Shown piece by piece: positions 25,148-35,809 of a DNA stretch of 64,000 bases. Numbering within the stretch: position 1 is the first letter of the stretch; every line of letters begins with the position of its first letter. This DNA comes from Neurospora tetraspora (lineage: Eukaryota; Ascomycota; Sordariomycetes; Sordariales; Sordariaceae). The notes below the pieces were generated by a model, which saw nothing but the letters and a program-made list of their open reading frames with translations, was not told where the DNA came from and ran no database searches. The stretch lies in NCBI RefSeq assembly GCF_033439725.1, contig NW_026944389.1:1426001-1490000 (forward strand), in the 5' to 3' direction. The translations under genes and the position numbers were made by a program.

Positions 25148-27144
25148 TTAGTTCTTCTCCTTATCCTCCTTGAGCGAGACAATACGGTTAAGGATGATCT
25201 TTTCATCGGTGCTTTCCTTGTCAAGAGCCTGCAAAATAGTCTGTTAGCCACAATCGCGACATGTGTGTCGGACAAGGGAGAACTTACAAAGTAGGCAACA
25301 CGCATAGCCTGGAAGCGGACACTCTCGGGACCGCCCTTGCCCAGCTCGCTCTCACCAGCCGCCTCAGGCCAAGGAGCACGGCGCTTGACCTCATCAAAGC
25401 CAGACTCGATGAGGGCATCAGGGTAGACGACCTCGCTCTCGGGGTTGATGTCGCTCAACCAGCCGCCCTCAGCAGCAGCGGGGTTCTCGGACTTGAACAG
25501 GGGGTTGTAAACGCGGACCTCGCACTTGCGAGAGCCATCGGTGCCGACCCACTGGATGAAAGTCTTGGGCTTCTTGGTCTCGCGGTCGAAGACGGCGCGG
25601 ATCTCGGTGACCTTGCCGGTGGTCTCGTCCTTGGTGAAGCTGGTGGCCTTGATGGGGAAGGGGGCCTGGAGAAGGCCGACGGTCTTGCCGGGGGCGAGAC
25701 GGAAGTAGTCCTTGCTGTCGACCTCGCGGAAGTCGGAGCGGTCGATGTAGACGGTCTTGGTGAACTTGATCTTGTGGTCGCCCATGGCGGCGTTCTTGGA
25801 CGAGAAGGGCACGGTGAGCTCGGAACCGTCGAACTCGTCGGCGTCCTCGATCACGACGGGGACGGGGTCGAGCACGAGCATCAGGCGGGGCACGGTGCGC
25901 TCGAGGTAGCGGCGGATGGTCTGCTCGAAGCGGACGATCTGGATGATGCTGTTGGAGGTGGTGACGCCGAGCTCGTTGACGAACTCGAGGATGGCGCCGG
26001 GAGGAACACCTCTGCGGCGAACGGCGATCAGGGTGTACAGACGGGGGTCGTCCCAGCCGCGGACGATCTTGCGGTCAACCAGCTCCTTGAGCTTGCGCTT
26101 GGAGAGCACGGTGCCGGACAAGCTGAGACGGCCGTACTCACGCTGCATGGGCTCGTAGACGCCGAGGGACTTGTTGAGCCACTCGTACGAGACACGGCTG
26201 AGAACGAACTCGGTGGTGCAGAGGGAGTGGGTGATATCCTCGAAGCTATCGCAAAGACAGTGGGTGAAGTCGTAGGTGGGGTAGATCTTCCACTGGCTTC
26301 CAGTCCTGTGGTGAGGCTTGTCAAGGACTCTGTAAGCGGCGAGATCCCACATCTGGGGGTTGCCGTCGGTGATATCCTGCTTCATGCGGAGGAAAGCTTC
26401 CCTGGGCTTGTATTTCCCGTCGCGCATGTCGCGGAACTTCTGGAGGTTCTCCTCGATGGACTGCTCGGCGTGCTTGCAGCGGAAGCGCGGGCTGGCGCCC
26501 TTCTCACCTCCGCGCTGGAGCTTGATCTCGTCATCGTTGCAGTGGCAGACGTAGGCCTTGTCGAGGCCAATCAACTTTTCGGCCAAGTCGTACAGCTTCT
26601 GGAAGTTGTCGGACGAGTAGGTGATCTTGTAGGGGGTGAAGCCGAGCCAGCGGACGGTGTCCTCGATGGCGGTGAAGTAGATTTCCTCCTCGGCCTCGGG
26701 GTTGGTGTCGTCGAATCGGAGGTAGCAGTTGCCGCCGTGGTATTTGGCAAAGCCGAAGTTGATAGCGATGGCCTTGGCGTGGCCGATATGGAGGAAGCCG
26801 TTGGGCTCGGGAGGGAAACGGGTGAAGACGGGCTTGACGGGGCGCTCGTTGTAGACGTCGTTAAGGAAGCCCTGCTTGAACATGGCCTGGGTGTCGATGG
26901 GGGCCTCTTCGGGCTTGGGGGTCTGCTTCTTGGGGCCGGCACCGTCCTGGGCAGCGGGCTTCTTCTCGTCCTTGTTCTTCTCCTTGATGGCCTTCTTTGC
27001 GCGCTTGGCCAGACGCTTCTTGAGCTCTCCCTTGGAGACCATCTCGCCGGTCTCCTCGTCGAGAACGAGCTTGGGGGCGTTGGGGTCGACGGGGCCATCG
27101 GCCAGCTGCATCTTGGCAGCGGCATCTACTACGGCGTCGGTCAT
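25148..27144 (-). CDS. Glutaminyl-tRNA synthetase (cytosolic)
   Basis: Charges tRNA-Gln with glutamine in the cytosol. Exons 27144-25288 and 25228-25148 give 645 residues; the 59-nt intron (GTAAGT...GGCTAAC...TTGCAG) leads to the final 26 residues. Class I motifs are clear: FPPEPNGFLHIGHAKA (HIGH box near 119-122) and VLSKRK (KMSKS-type loop near 350), followed by the GlnRS beta-barrel region. The first 90 residues are Lys-rich (KKRLAKRAKKAIKEK), a short basic appendage. The large helical N-terminal domain of yeast and animal GlnRS appears missing. Strong codon bias creates a long antisense frame. Confidence 0.96.
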
Positions 27145-28059
27145 GATGTGTTTGTGTGTGATGTGCGGTTTGCGACTGGGCGGTGTGTGTGGCGGTCGTG
27201 GGCTGTCGCAAAGTCTCTCAAATGTCGAGATGCGATTGCGATGCGCAGAAAGACGGGCGGGCTCTCTGGAGGGTATATGGAGGACGGCGACAGGACCTGC
27301 TATCGCAACGGGATAGAGTCAGCCGGGGTGATTGTCGGTCGGACAGAGGATGGCTGGGCGGGCGGTGATGTGTGGTGGTGAGTGAGTCAAAGGACGACGG
27401 CAACACTCGAATCAGACGGCGACAAGTTGGAACCGCGATAAGTTAGGCGGCTGTCTGGCAAAATTGTCTGAGACGGGTAGACACGACGGGCGCCAGCGAG
27501 GGAGGGGTACGGGCCAGAACGTCCAGGTACCTACAAGGGGCATGAGAGTATCCCTAGCGCTGTACCCCGCCTCAGCCCGCCTACCTATGCTAGGGGCGGT
27601 GACACGAGATAAGATAAGGACTGGTACCTTATCTTTCCTTCCTTCTATCCCGTCGACCTTCCGTCATCCCGTACAACATCAACAGCCATATAGATGACCA
27701 ACTGACAAGTGGAATGACTGACCCAGTTGTTGTTCCTACACCAAACCACCAAGCGTTGGATGTCATGATGGAATTTTCACAGAAATGGCAAGAAAGTGCT
27801 TGACTCAACAGGGGCATCCTTTGGGCTTGAGCTGGTGAGTCCAGACGGGTGTTATAGCAATGACACCGGCGTCGGTTTCCCTCAATGGGCCTGTGCGGTC
27901 GGAAGGTGTTCAACGTCATTGGCCCTGCCTCTCTTTACCTCTCTACTCATACGAGTACTTATAAGCTTATAAGGACTATGTAGCATCAACTCTTCTCCAT
28001 CCTCACTTACCCACAACTTATATCTTTTCTGCACAACCATAGACCATTTGCTACCATTC
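27145..28059. other. Divergent promoter region between GlnRS and the macro-domain gene
   Basis: The two genes are transcribed away from each other across 915 bases. An AT-rich stretch with tacttataagcttataag lies at about 27955-27973. No gene is seen. Confidence 0.5.
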
Positions 28060-29409
28060 ATGTCCTCCGCTCGACTTTTATCCCGGGTGTTTCAAGTCTC
28101 CCTACGTAATCAAAGTCGACGTTCACTCACAACTCGAACTGTTCCAACCATCACAAGTACACTTACCTCACAAGCAACGAGAAGTATGGCGTTCTCAGCC
28201 CGTGTAGCGGCCCATGAGATCCCCAGCATCCATGACCTCTACAGCAAGGGCGTACTCCCCAAGGAGGCTTTCTACGCGGCAGAGTCCAAGCAAACGCTCC
28301 CCGTTGTCGTCAACGGCGGCCCTATTGCCTTACCTATCCCGTCGCCTGAGCTCAACAAGCGCCTTGCCATCCACAACGGAGACATCACCAAGCTCCAGGT
28401 TGACGCCATTGTCAACGCCGCAAACAACTCCCTCCTTGGTGGCGGAGGCGTAGATGGCGCCATCCATCGTGCCGCCGGTCCCCAGCTGCTTCGCGAGTGC
28501 CGCACCAAGCGTGGATGTGACACCGGTGACGCCGTCATGACTGAAGCCTACAACTTGCCCTGCATGAAGGTCATCCACACGGTCGGCCCCATCTATTCAT
28601 CGGCTAACCACCAGGAGTGCGAGAAACTCCTGATCTCCTGCTACCTACGCTCTCTGCAGACAGCAGCAGAGGCTGGACTCACCACCATCGCTTTTCCCGC
28701 CATCAGCACCGGCGTCTACGGTTACCCGAGCAGAAAGGCAGCTCAAGCAGCCCTTGGTGCCATTCGTCATTTCCTGCTAGACCCCAAAACACAAAACACA
28801 ATCACAAAGGTCATCATTGTCACCTTCGTCGACCAGGATACGCGTGCCTACCACGAATGGCTACCGTGAGTTATTATCGACACTCCTAGTGTAGAACCAG
28901 CAAGTTCAGTGTCAGAGACATGAGTGAGCTAACAAATCACCTCCAGGACCTACTTCCCTCCCTCAATTTCCGAAGGTAAGAGAAATTCTTCCCATACATC
29001 TCAGGGGTGACGAACCTACAAGCTCACCAAAAGCAAAAGGTGAAGATGGCAGAGACTAAATGAACTTCCAGCCCTGATGGCCACGAGGTGCGTTGTCCCT
29101 AATTTGCCCCGCTGGCATCCTCAACAACCCTTTCCTTGGATGTTTGAGGACTATACCCCTTTTCTCGACGCAGTAATCGAGGAACACATAAGGAATGGCT
29201 TCAGAAAAGCGAACGAAGGGTTGGTGGCAGTGCCAGAACAATTCCGGAAAGTAATCAAACAGAAAATCATCTGGACGCGGATGGAGGCCCAGGCGGCTCT
29301 GCAAAACCGGCGAGTTGACTCAGGAGGAGGAAATCGACAGGCCTCAGAAGTAGCTGCAATCGAAGAGGAGATTGTAAAATCGGTCAAGATGTTTGCGTCT
29401 TTGTATTAG
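28060..29409 (+). CDS. Macro-domain protein (ADP-ribose binding or hydrolysing), likely mitochondrial
   Basis: Proposed exons are 28060-28865, 28947-28975 (29 nt) and 29072-29409, giving 390 residues. The macro domain spans about 100-268: [20 protein letters not shown], the G-rich [14 protein letters not shown] loop, and [12 protein letters not shown], as in MacroD/YmdB-type O-acetyl-ADP-ribose and mono-ADP-ribose hydrolases. The first 45 residues are rich in Arg, Ser and Thr with few acidic residues, resembling a mitochondrial targeting sequence. The third exon, after an ACTAAAT branch point and TTCCAG acceptor, adds a 113-residue segment of unknown function. If the second intron is read differently the protein ends soon after SISEG, so the tail is uncertain. 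Confidence 0.85.
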
Positions 29410-29888
29410 CAGACATGCAAGTCCGAGGGAATCAGGAACGCCAGTGGGGGACAATAGTTCTCTCTGCTCGGTTTTGTTTAACACTCAGCGCGGTCTTGGT
29501 TCGATAAGCGGAAGATTTGGTTTGCTAGCGACTGGCTCTTTTTCTGGACATCCTCGTCTCATTAGTTACCACTAACGGTATAACACAATCATACAATAGC
29601 TAACAATTACAAACAGAAGTCGATTCCCCCAAAAAAAAAAGGCCAATGTGTCTAACTAATTAACCAAGCATAAAACGCAGAATATACCACAAACCCAAAC
29701 CAAATCACTGACCCGGTCATGTTGCGCCATCCCAGGTAGTCGGCCCTCCCGACTTACATAACTGAATACAACCTGATTTCACCCCCCCCCCCCAAGCCTC
29801 CATCCTCCATCCTCTATCCCCTTCCACCAGCTTCGTACCCTCTCAACAACCAGTCATGTCTCCTTCCCATCCTCATTACAACGGCGAC
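29410..29888. other. Convergent intergenic region
   Basis: Two 3' ends meet here. It contains a poly(A) run near 29630 and a poly(C) run of about 12 at 29782-29793. No gene is seen. Confidence 0.5.
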
Positions 29889-32800
29889 CTACTCTATCCC
29901 ATCATCCATATCCAAATCCTCCCTCTGCCCTGCTGTTTGACTCCCCTCATCACCAAAAACATCTCCCAGACCACCCCACCCGACACTTGGCCCTCCAGCA
30001 TTCGCACCAGTACCAGCCCCTCGAGCACCCCTACCACCCCGAGCACCCCTCGGAGCACCAGAAGTACCCGTTCCACCCGTCCTACCTCTCGGAACATTCG
30101 GAATACTCATCTCAGCAAAGGGAGCTCTACGCCGCTCATAGATCCCCGTGCCCCTTCGCCCGGGCGCTGCTCCCGCTCCAGGATTGACAACATTCCCCCG
30201 TCTAGGCGCCGCAGGTGCCGCAGGTGGAGAACCACCACCATCACCACCACCATCACCACCAAAAAAGTTCAACCGCCCCAAAGGAGCAAGTAACCCCCGC
30301 ATAGCAGACGTCGGCGTCCTCACTTGTGTGGGAGAATCTCTACCCCTCGGAGCCCGAAGCTCAGGGGACGAAGGCGTGCGAGCATTGCGAATGTCGCCGT
30401 CGGTGGCAGGGCGTCCGCCACTGGGGCTGCCGAGGCCGCCGCTGAAGCCAAAGAGGCCGCCGACTGCGTTGAGGAAAGAGGGCGGGGGAGTTTCGTTGGG
30501 TTGGGCTTGACGGCGAGATCGGCCGCGGGGGCTCTCAAGAGGGGAGTGACCGGGGGACCGGCGACGGGGGCGAGGGCCTTCCATAATGTGACGTGGCGTT
30601 TGGGAGTGTACGGGGGGAGTCTTTTGGTAAGCGGGGGGAGGGGTGCGGTAGGGGGAGCGGGAGGGGGCGCGCATGTGGGGGGTGCGGAGGGGGGTGGTGC
30701 GAGGAGGGGGGTTACGTTGGGGAGTGGTGGTGGTAGTGGTGGTGGTGGTGTTAGGTTGAGGGGGGGCGTCCATGAAGGGGTCGGCGAGGTTGGGGTCGTT
30801 GGTTACGAGGCCGGTTTCGGATTCGGAAGAGGAGGAGCAGGTTGAGCAGTAGGAGGATGAGGAAGAGGAATAGGAGTGGGAATGGGAATGATGGTGGTGG
30901 TGGTGGTGGTGGTGGGTAGAGGAAGAAGGCGCTGCTTGCCTTCTTCCTCTGCTGCGTCCGTTGCCGCTGTCGCTGATTTCCATCGGATCTCCGGGGCTGT
31001 AGCCAGGCTCGGGGCCCTCGGGGATCTCGGGGCTCCTGGGGCTGCTGCCTCCGCTATAGCTCCCTTCGGGTATCAACTCTTCGTCTTCGGAAGCACCTTC
31101 CGCACCAGCACCTGGTGAACCACCAGAGCTACCACCAGAATCACCACCAGGACCACCACCGGATTCATCACTAGAATCATCACCAACACCATCATCAGAC
31201 CCAGAACTAGAAGAAGAAGTCCAAGCAGAACCGGTAGCAGAACGGGAAGCACCAGCCGCAGGAGACGTAGACGGAGCAGCACCAGCAGCACCAGGAGCAC
31301 GAGCAAATCTCTGCGGCGGGAGGACCTGACTCGGGCGCAGCTGTCGTTTAGTAGCGGGCAACTGTGGTTCATCGTCATCATCATCGTCCCGTCCGCGCTT
31401 AGCGCCGGCCGCTGATGGTAAAGGTCGTGACCTGATTTCCAGATTTCCAAAGTTATGGCCTGAGAAGGTGATTCCTTGCCCTGGTAGGTTGTTGCTAGCC
31501 CGAGGTGGTGGTTGTCCTCCTGCCCGTGGTCTAATCTGCAGCCCTGCAAAAGCGTGTCCTGACAAGATTGCTTCCTGCTCTGGGTTGTTAGCCGACATGA
31601 CTCTTGTCGTTGGCCTTGGTGCCGGTGCCGGTGCCGGTGCCTGTGGGAAAGCTGATCTTGGTGATCTTCTTGATTGCGGGCTTCTGAGGGTAAGTCGTGA
31701 TAGTGACAGGTCAGAGTCATAGTCGGTGCCAGGGCTCCTCGCAGCCTTCTTCTTCTTCTTCTGCTTCTTCCTGTATGGCTTCACCCTCAACGTCCCCGTG
31801 CGAAGTTTCGTCGTGATTCTCCCAAAGATCACATGGAACTTATCCCACAGCTGACGAAACATGAGCGGCATGTTAAACACCTCTCGCTGAGCGATCTTCT
31901 GCAGGCGCTGGGACCGGTTGCGGAAGACGGTGTCCCCAATGGAGGGCATCGTCTTTGCTATCTCGTCGAATTCGCGCTGCGAGAGGGTGTTCTTGTCCAG
32001 GTAGTTTCTGGTCCGCTTGAGAGAGTGGAAAAGCAACGTGATGCTTGTGATGCTCTCATTGATGGACGAGAGGAGCTGGTTATCGAGAAACACGATTTGC
32101 GTCCAGCGTGTGATCTTGGCTGGGAGAGACAGGTTCATGATTCTGTGCACTTTGCGCCCGTAGGACTCGATCCGCTGCTGAAGCTTCCAGAGCTGAACTT
32201 GGAGCCAGCTCTTGTCGAGGTCAGATAGCTGCAGATATTCGACCGCCATGCGCTGGGAGTGCTGGAGCTCGGCTAGCACTGAACTGCGGAAGTCTTGCAG
32301 GGCGGAGAGCAATTCCTGGGTGGTAGAGCGTGCGTTGAGCTGGGTGACGCTGACTGCGGCATCTCCGGGCATGCTCGACAAGGCGTTGTCTCCGATCTTT
32401 TCCATTTGTTCTTTCACCTCTGCGTCACGGCTAGACCACCGCTTTTTCTCCTCGTCCCAGCGGCTCTTGGTCCTCACGCCCACCAGCTCCTCGTCGATGA
32501 GATGGCTGAGGTACTCAGATACCATGCCATATCCAGCGGCCCTGAACGCTCTCACTGCCAAATTGAGCCATTTACCCTTGGATTGGCCGAACGTTTCGTA
32601 CCAGTCCTGTTTCCTCTGTTCCGCATCGTGCGGCACGGTAAAAGAAGGTCTTCCGGCGGTGGTGAACCTCAGAGCCCTGTGGCCGTAGATCGGAACGTTG
32701 GTGTCCCAGAAGCTCTGCTGGAATAGTCGGTGGACGTCCTTGAGCTGGATAAGTGTCCCGACCCGCGATGTGGGCAAGACAGCGTCGCGGAGGTAGTTTG

Positions 32801-34650
32801 CGCTGTTCGCGTAGTCCTTGTCGTCCGGTGGGTCTGGCCATTGCCAGAGGCTGATGTCTATGGGCCAGGTACGGTAGGGATAGAATCTGGCGATGCCGGT
32901 TTTGTGAGGCGGTTTGAGGGTGCCGCCCCATAGCTGTGTTGGTTGTCTTGTCAGCATCTACATATCTCGGTGGTATCGTGTAAATGGTTAAGTGACTAAT
33001 GGCCACGGTCACGACGGGTTGATAGGTAGTGATTTGCTTACTTGGTTCTCAAATGCATAACCGATTTCAGCTTTCCCCTCGTTGGCCCAGAAGGGATCGT
33101 CCCAGGCTCGACGAACTTCTGGGTTTAGAGTGTCTGTGGTATTGCAATACATGGCAAAATGGGCGGCATGCTATCAACGACGGACGGTGCCTGAGTCAGC
33201 TACAAAGCGGCAGGACATTAAAAAAGGATACGGGGCAAAAAACATACAGCCAGCTCGTGAAGAATGACAGTCGCAATGACGAGTGAACAATTCTGTTTTT
33301 CGACGACGGTGTACTCCGGAACAAGCAGAGGCCACATGATCTCGGCTGCAATCGCGACTTCCAGACGAAAATTGACAGCGTCGCGTCGATGGTATGGCTG
33401 CGTCTCACCGAAGAGGTCGTCTCCGTTCAATCCCCATTTATATGCAAGCGTAAATTGATGGCTTGACTTGATGCTGAAGCTTACTCTTTCTTGGATATAT
33501 TCGAGGGCGAGGCTTGCCCTCATGTGAGCGCCCTGCTTCGTGAACCAGTCCTTGGGCTCGTTGGGGTCGATGTAGATGAGTCTTTTGTCCTTGTGCTTCT
33601 TGCTTTTGCGATGAGGGGGAACTTCGATCCCGCAGAGAGAATCCAGACATGCGCGCCAGAAGGGATGGTCCATCTGCAAGACCCGGGTGACGAGCTGGAG
33701 GGCTGGTTGTAGGGCTTTCCAGAGTTCTTCGTCGTTCTGTAAAGATTTCAACATTCATATCCTTCTACCCAGTAGTATGGTGGGAATACACCTAGATGCT
33801 GCTAACGTACCACAGAATATTCGCCTGTCTTGCCGCAAATATTGTATCTCGGCCGACCGCCCTCGTCCATATTCAGCCATTTTTGGTCTCGTGCGAGCAA
33901 ACTATAGACAAGTCAACTCTGCTGCTCGTGCCAATCGCAAGTTAGGGGTCAATGCGTACTCGTGAAGTTTCCCATTGAGGTTACTCTCCTGAGGCTCAAA
34001 GTCCGGGTGCAAAGGCTCAGCTTTCCAATCGATTCTCTAAACCAGTGGACGTCAGCTGTTCTAATCTCTTGATCACATTATCGGGCAGGGTAACCAAATG
34101 TGGTTGAAAATACCTCTTTGGTCGTGAATCCATAGAACAAGGCCCTTTGATAGTCCTCATCATCTGCATAGACCTCTTCTTCTACAAATTTGCTCTTGAA
34201 AGCGGCAATGTTTGCATGCGAGTACGATGCCGGACCTTGATCCAGATTCTGGAATTCGTGCTCGAAAGCCTCCGTTATCGGGGACATGCGTGACCGGCCG
34301 TGTCGAGGACCACGGAAGTCATCATCGGGGAAAATGCCATATCGCAGGGCATATCTGGTAGGATTGTGCGCCCTGTCACCGGGCAGGAGAGCTGGTCGCA
34401 GCCGAGATGTTGCGTCACCCTTGATGACAGCCGTTGAACCGTCCTGCGGGACTATTTTTCCTGGGGGGAGTGTGACGCCCTCGTGTGGCCAGTTGGAACG
34501 GGTCCATCGTGGGACAAGAAAGGGAGCGTTCGGATCCTGCGTTGCCTCGAGGACTGTGTCATAGGTGTTCTCCTTGATGGTGTTGATTGCTCCTGAGAAC
34601 GGTTCCCATTTCCAGTCCCTGATGTCGTCGTCGGACTCGTCGGCGTTCAT
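29889..34650 (-). CDS. Large protein with HELAH...NEGKAE zincin-like signature
   Basis: Six exons (34650-34114, 34036-33960, 33901-33811, 33736-33248, 33170-33042, 32933-29889) join in frame to about 1455 residues. Joining exons 4 and 5 creates HELAH-AAHFA, an HExxH zinc-binding motif, and 30 residues later NEGKAE, resembling the NExxxE third-ligand motif of gluzincin metallopeptidases. This suggests a zinc metallopeptidase-like fold; activity is not shown and I cannot name a family. Residues around 450-840 are helical. A Lys-rich patch (KKQKKKKKAARSP) follows, then about 570 residues of low complexity rich in Gly, Ser, Pro and Thr, with a nine-His run and acidic stretches, ending LDMDDGIE. 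Intrinsic disorder is expected for the tail. No signal peptide is seen; the basic patch fits a nuclear location. Confidence 0.75.
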
Positions 34651-35809
34651 GTTTGCGAAATTTGGTGGTAGCAATGACGGAAAGAGGAAAAAGCATGATG
34701 TTGAGCAAACGAAAGACGTATATTGAGTATATCATGTACATAACGAGTAAACTTTCCACACAAAGAGTTTGTTGCTGGCGTCGTGAAGCTGGCCATTCTT
34801 GCCCTTGTTCGATTCCGCTTCCGGCACGCTTTGACAAGCCATGAATGAAGACAATGGTGAGAGAGGCTCAAACAACGCATCTGGATGTATCAGGTATCTC
34901 TCTGTCAATGTTCTTTGGATTCATGATTTGGAGTTCAGGACATGAAGATGTGAAGGAGGAGAAAACAGAAAGAGAGGTACGTACCTCGCATGTTGTCGTT
35001 GAGTGTGGACCCAGCCCAGCATCTGTCAAGTGCCAAGCTTGCTTGCCCAGCTGTCAGCTGTCAGGTACCGCCGTGGTTCATGCACGCACTGTACCGGCAC
35101 CGCAACTCCTCTCCACTGCAGGTCGGGTTCTCCAATTGTTAGTGCAGCTGCTAGCGTACCTCTAGTGCTACTGTTAGTGTTAGTGCAGTTGTTACTTGTT
35201 AGTGAAGCTGTTAGTGTTTATCTCCTCGATCTCCTAACAGTCAACACGGCAACGCTCGAGAACCGCGCATCAACATTACATGTGCAATGAGTAATGCACG
35301 ACGGGATGTAGATTAAGATTGATCGTCTCTGCGACCTTTCGGATTACTTGCTCTCGTATTTGCCTTTCCAATGCTTCCCAGAGTCGGCATCCGTTCTCTG
35401 CATCGACGGACCATGGTACCCCATGTTTACCCCCCTTTTCTCGGAGTTTTCCCGCTAACAGATGCAACTTCCACCTTCCGCAACGAGAAGGTGACTCTGT
35501 CGTCCCCTGTCTTCACGCCTTTTTTACTCTCCGTCCGAGTTCCAATTTCTCTTCAACTTCCAGGGGTTTATGCACCATGGCCGGGACCGCCAGGCACAAG
35601 TCCTCGAAATGGTTCCTAGTTGCCGGATTCTATCCTGGCTGGCCGGGCTCGAGCCGGGGACTTATTGCGTGATATGACAAGAGACGGCGTTGAACCGCTA
35701 GACTAGTTCTAGATCGCAAGGTATAAAAGAGTCATGATGCCTCCAGAACTGGAGGTTTGGCTCTTGGGCCTCTTGTTTACGCGCCGTCAAGCCTTTCCCA
35801 AGTATCAAG
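34651..35809. other. Divergent promoter region
   Basis: This lies between the zincin-like gene and the S41-type gene. There is a TTAGTG-rich repeat (about 35140-35225: copies of gttagtg and gctgttag). No gene is seen. Confidence 0.5.
35722..35728 (+). promoter_or_regulatory. TATA box of the S41-type peptidase gene
   Basis: A good TATAAAA match lies 82 bases before the proposed ATG, a spacing that fits a short 5' leader. Confidence 0.55.

Noticed and set aside
25261-27381. 706-codon plus-strand frame opposite GlnRS
   Set aside because: Same cause: strong third-position bias on the coding strand removes stops on the other strand. No recognisable protein features.
35641-35715. tRNA-Asp-like sequence on the minus strand (tagtctagcggttc ... 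ttgtcat ... ggctcgagcc)
   Set aside because: The D-arm and anticodon-like parts are suggestive, but the acceptor and anticodon stems do not pair and the T-loop is not canonical. At most it is a decayed tRNA-derived piece.
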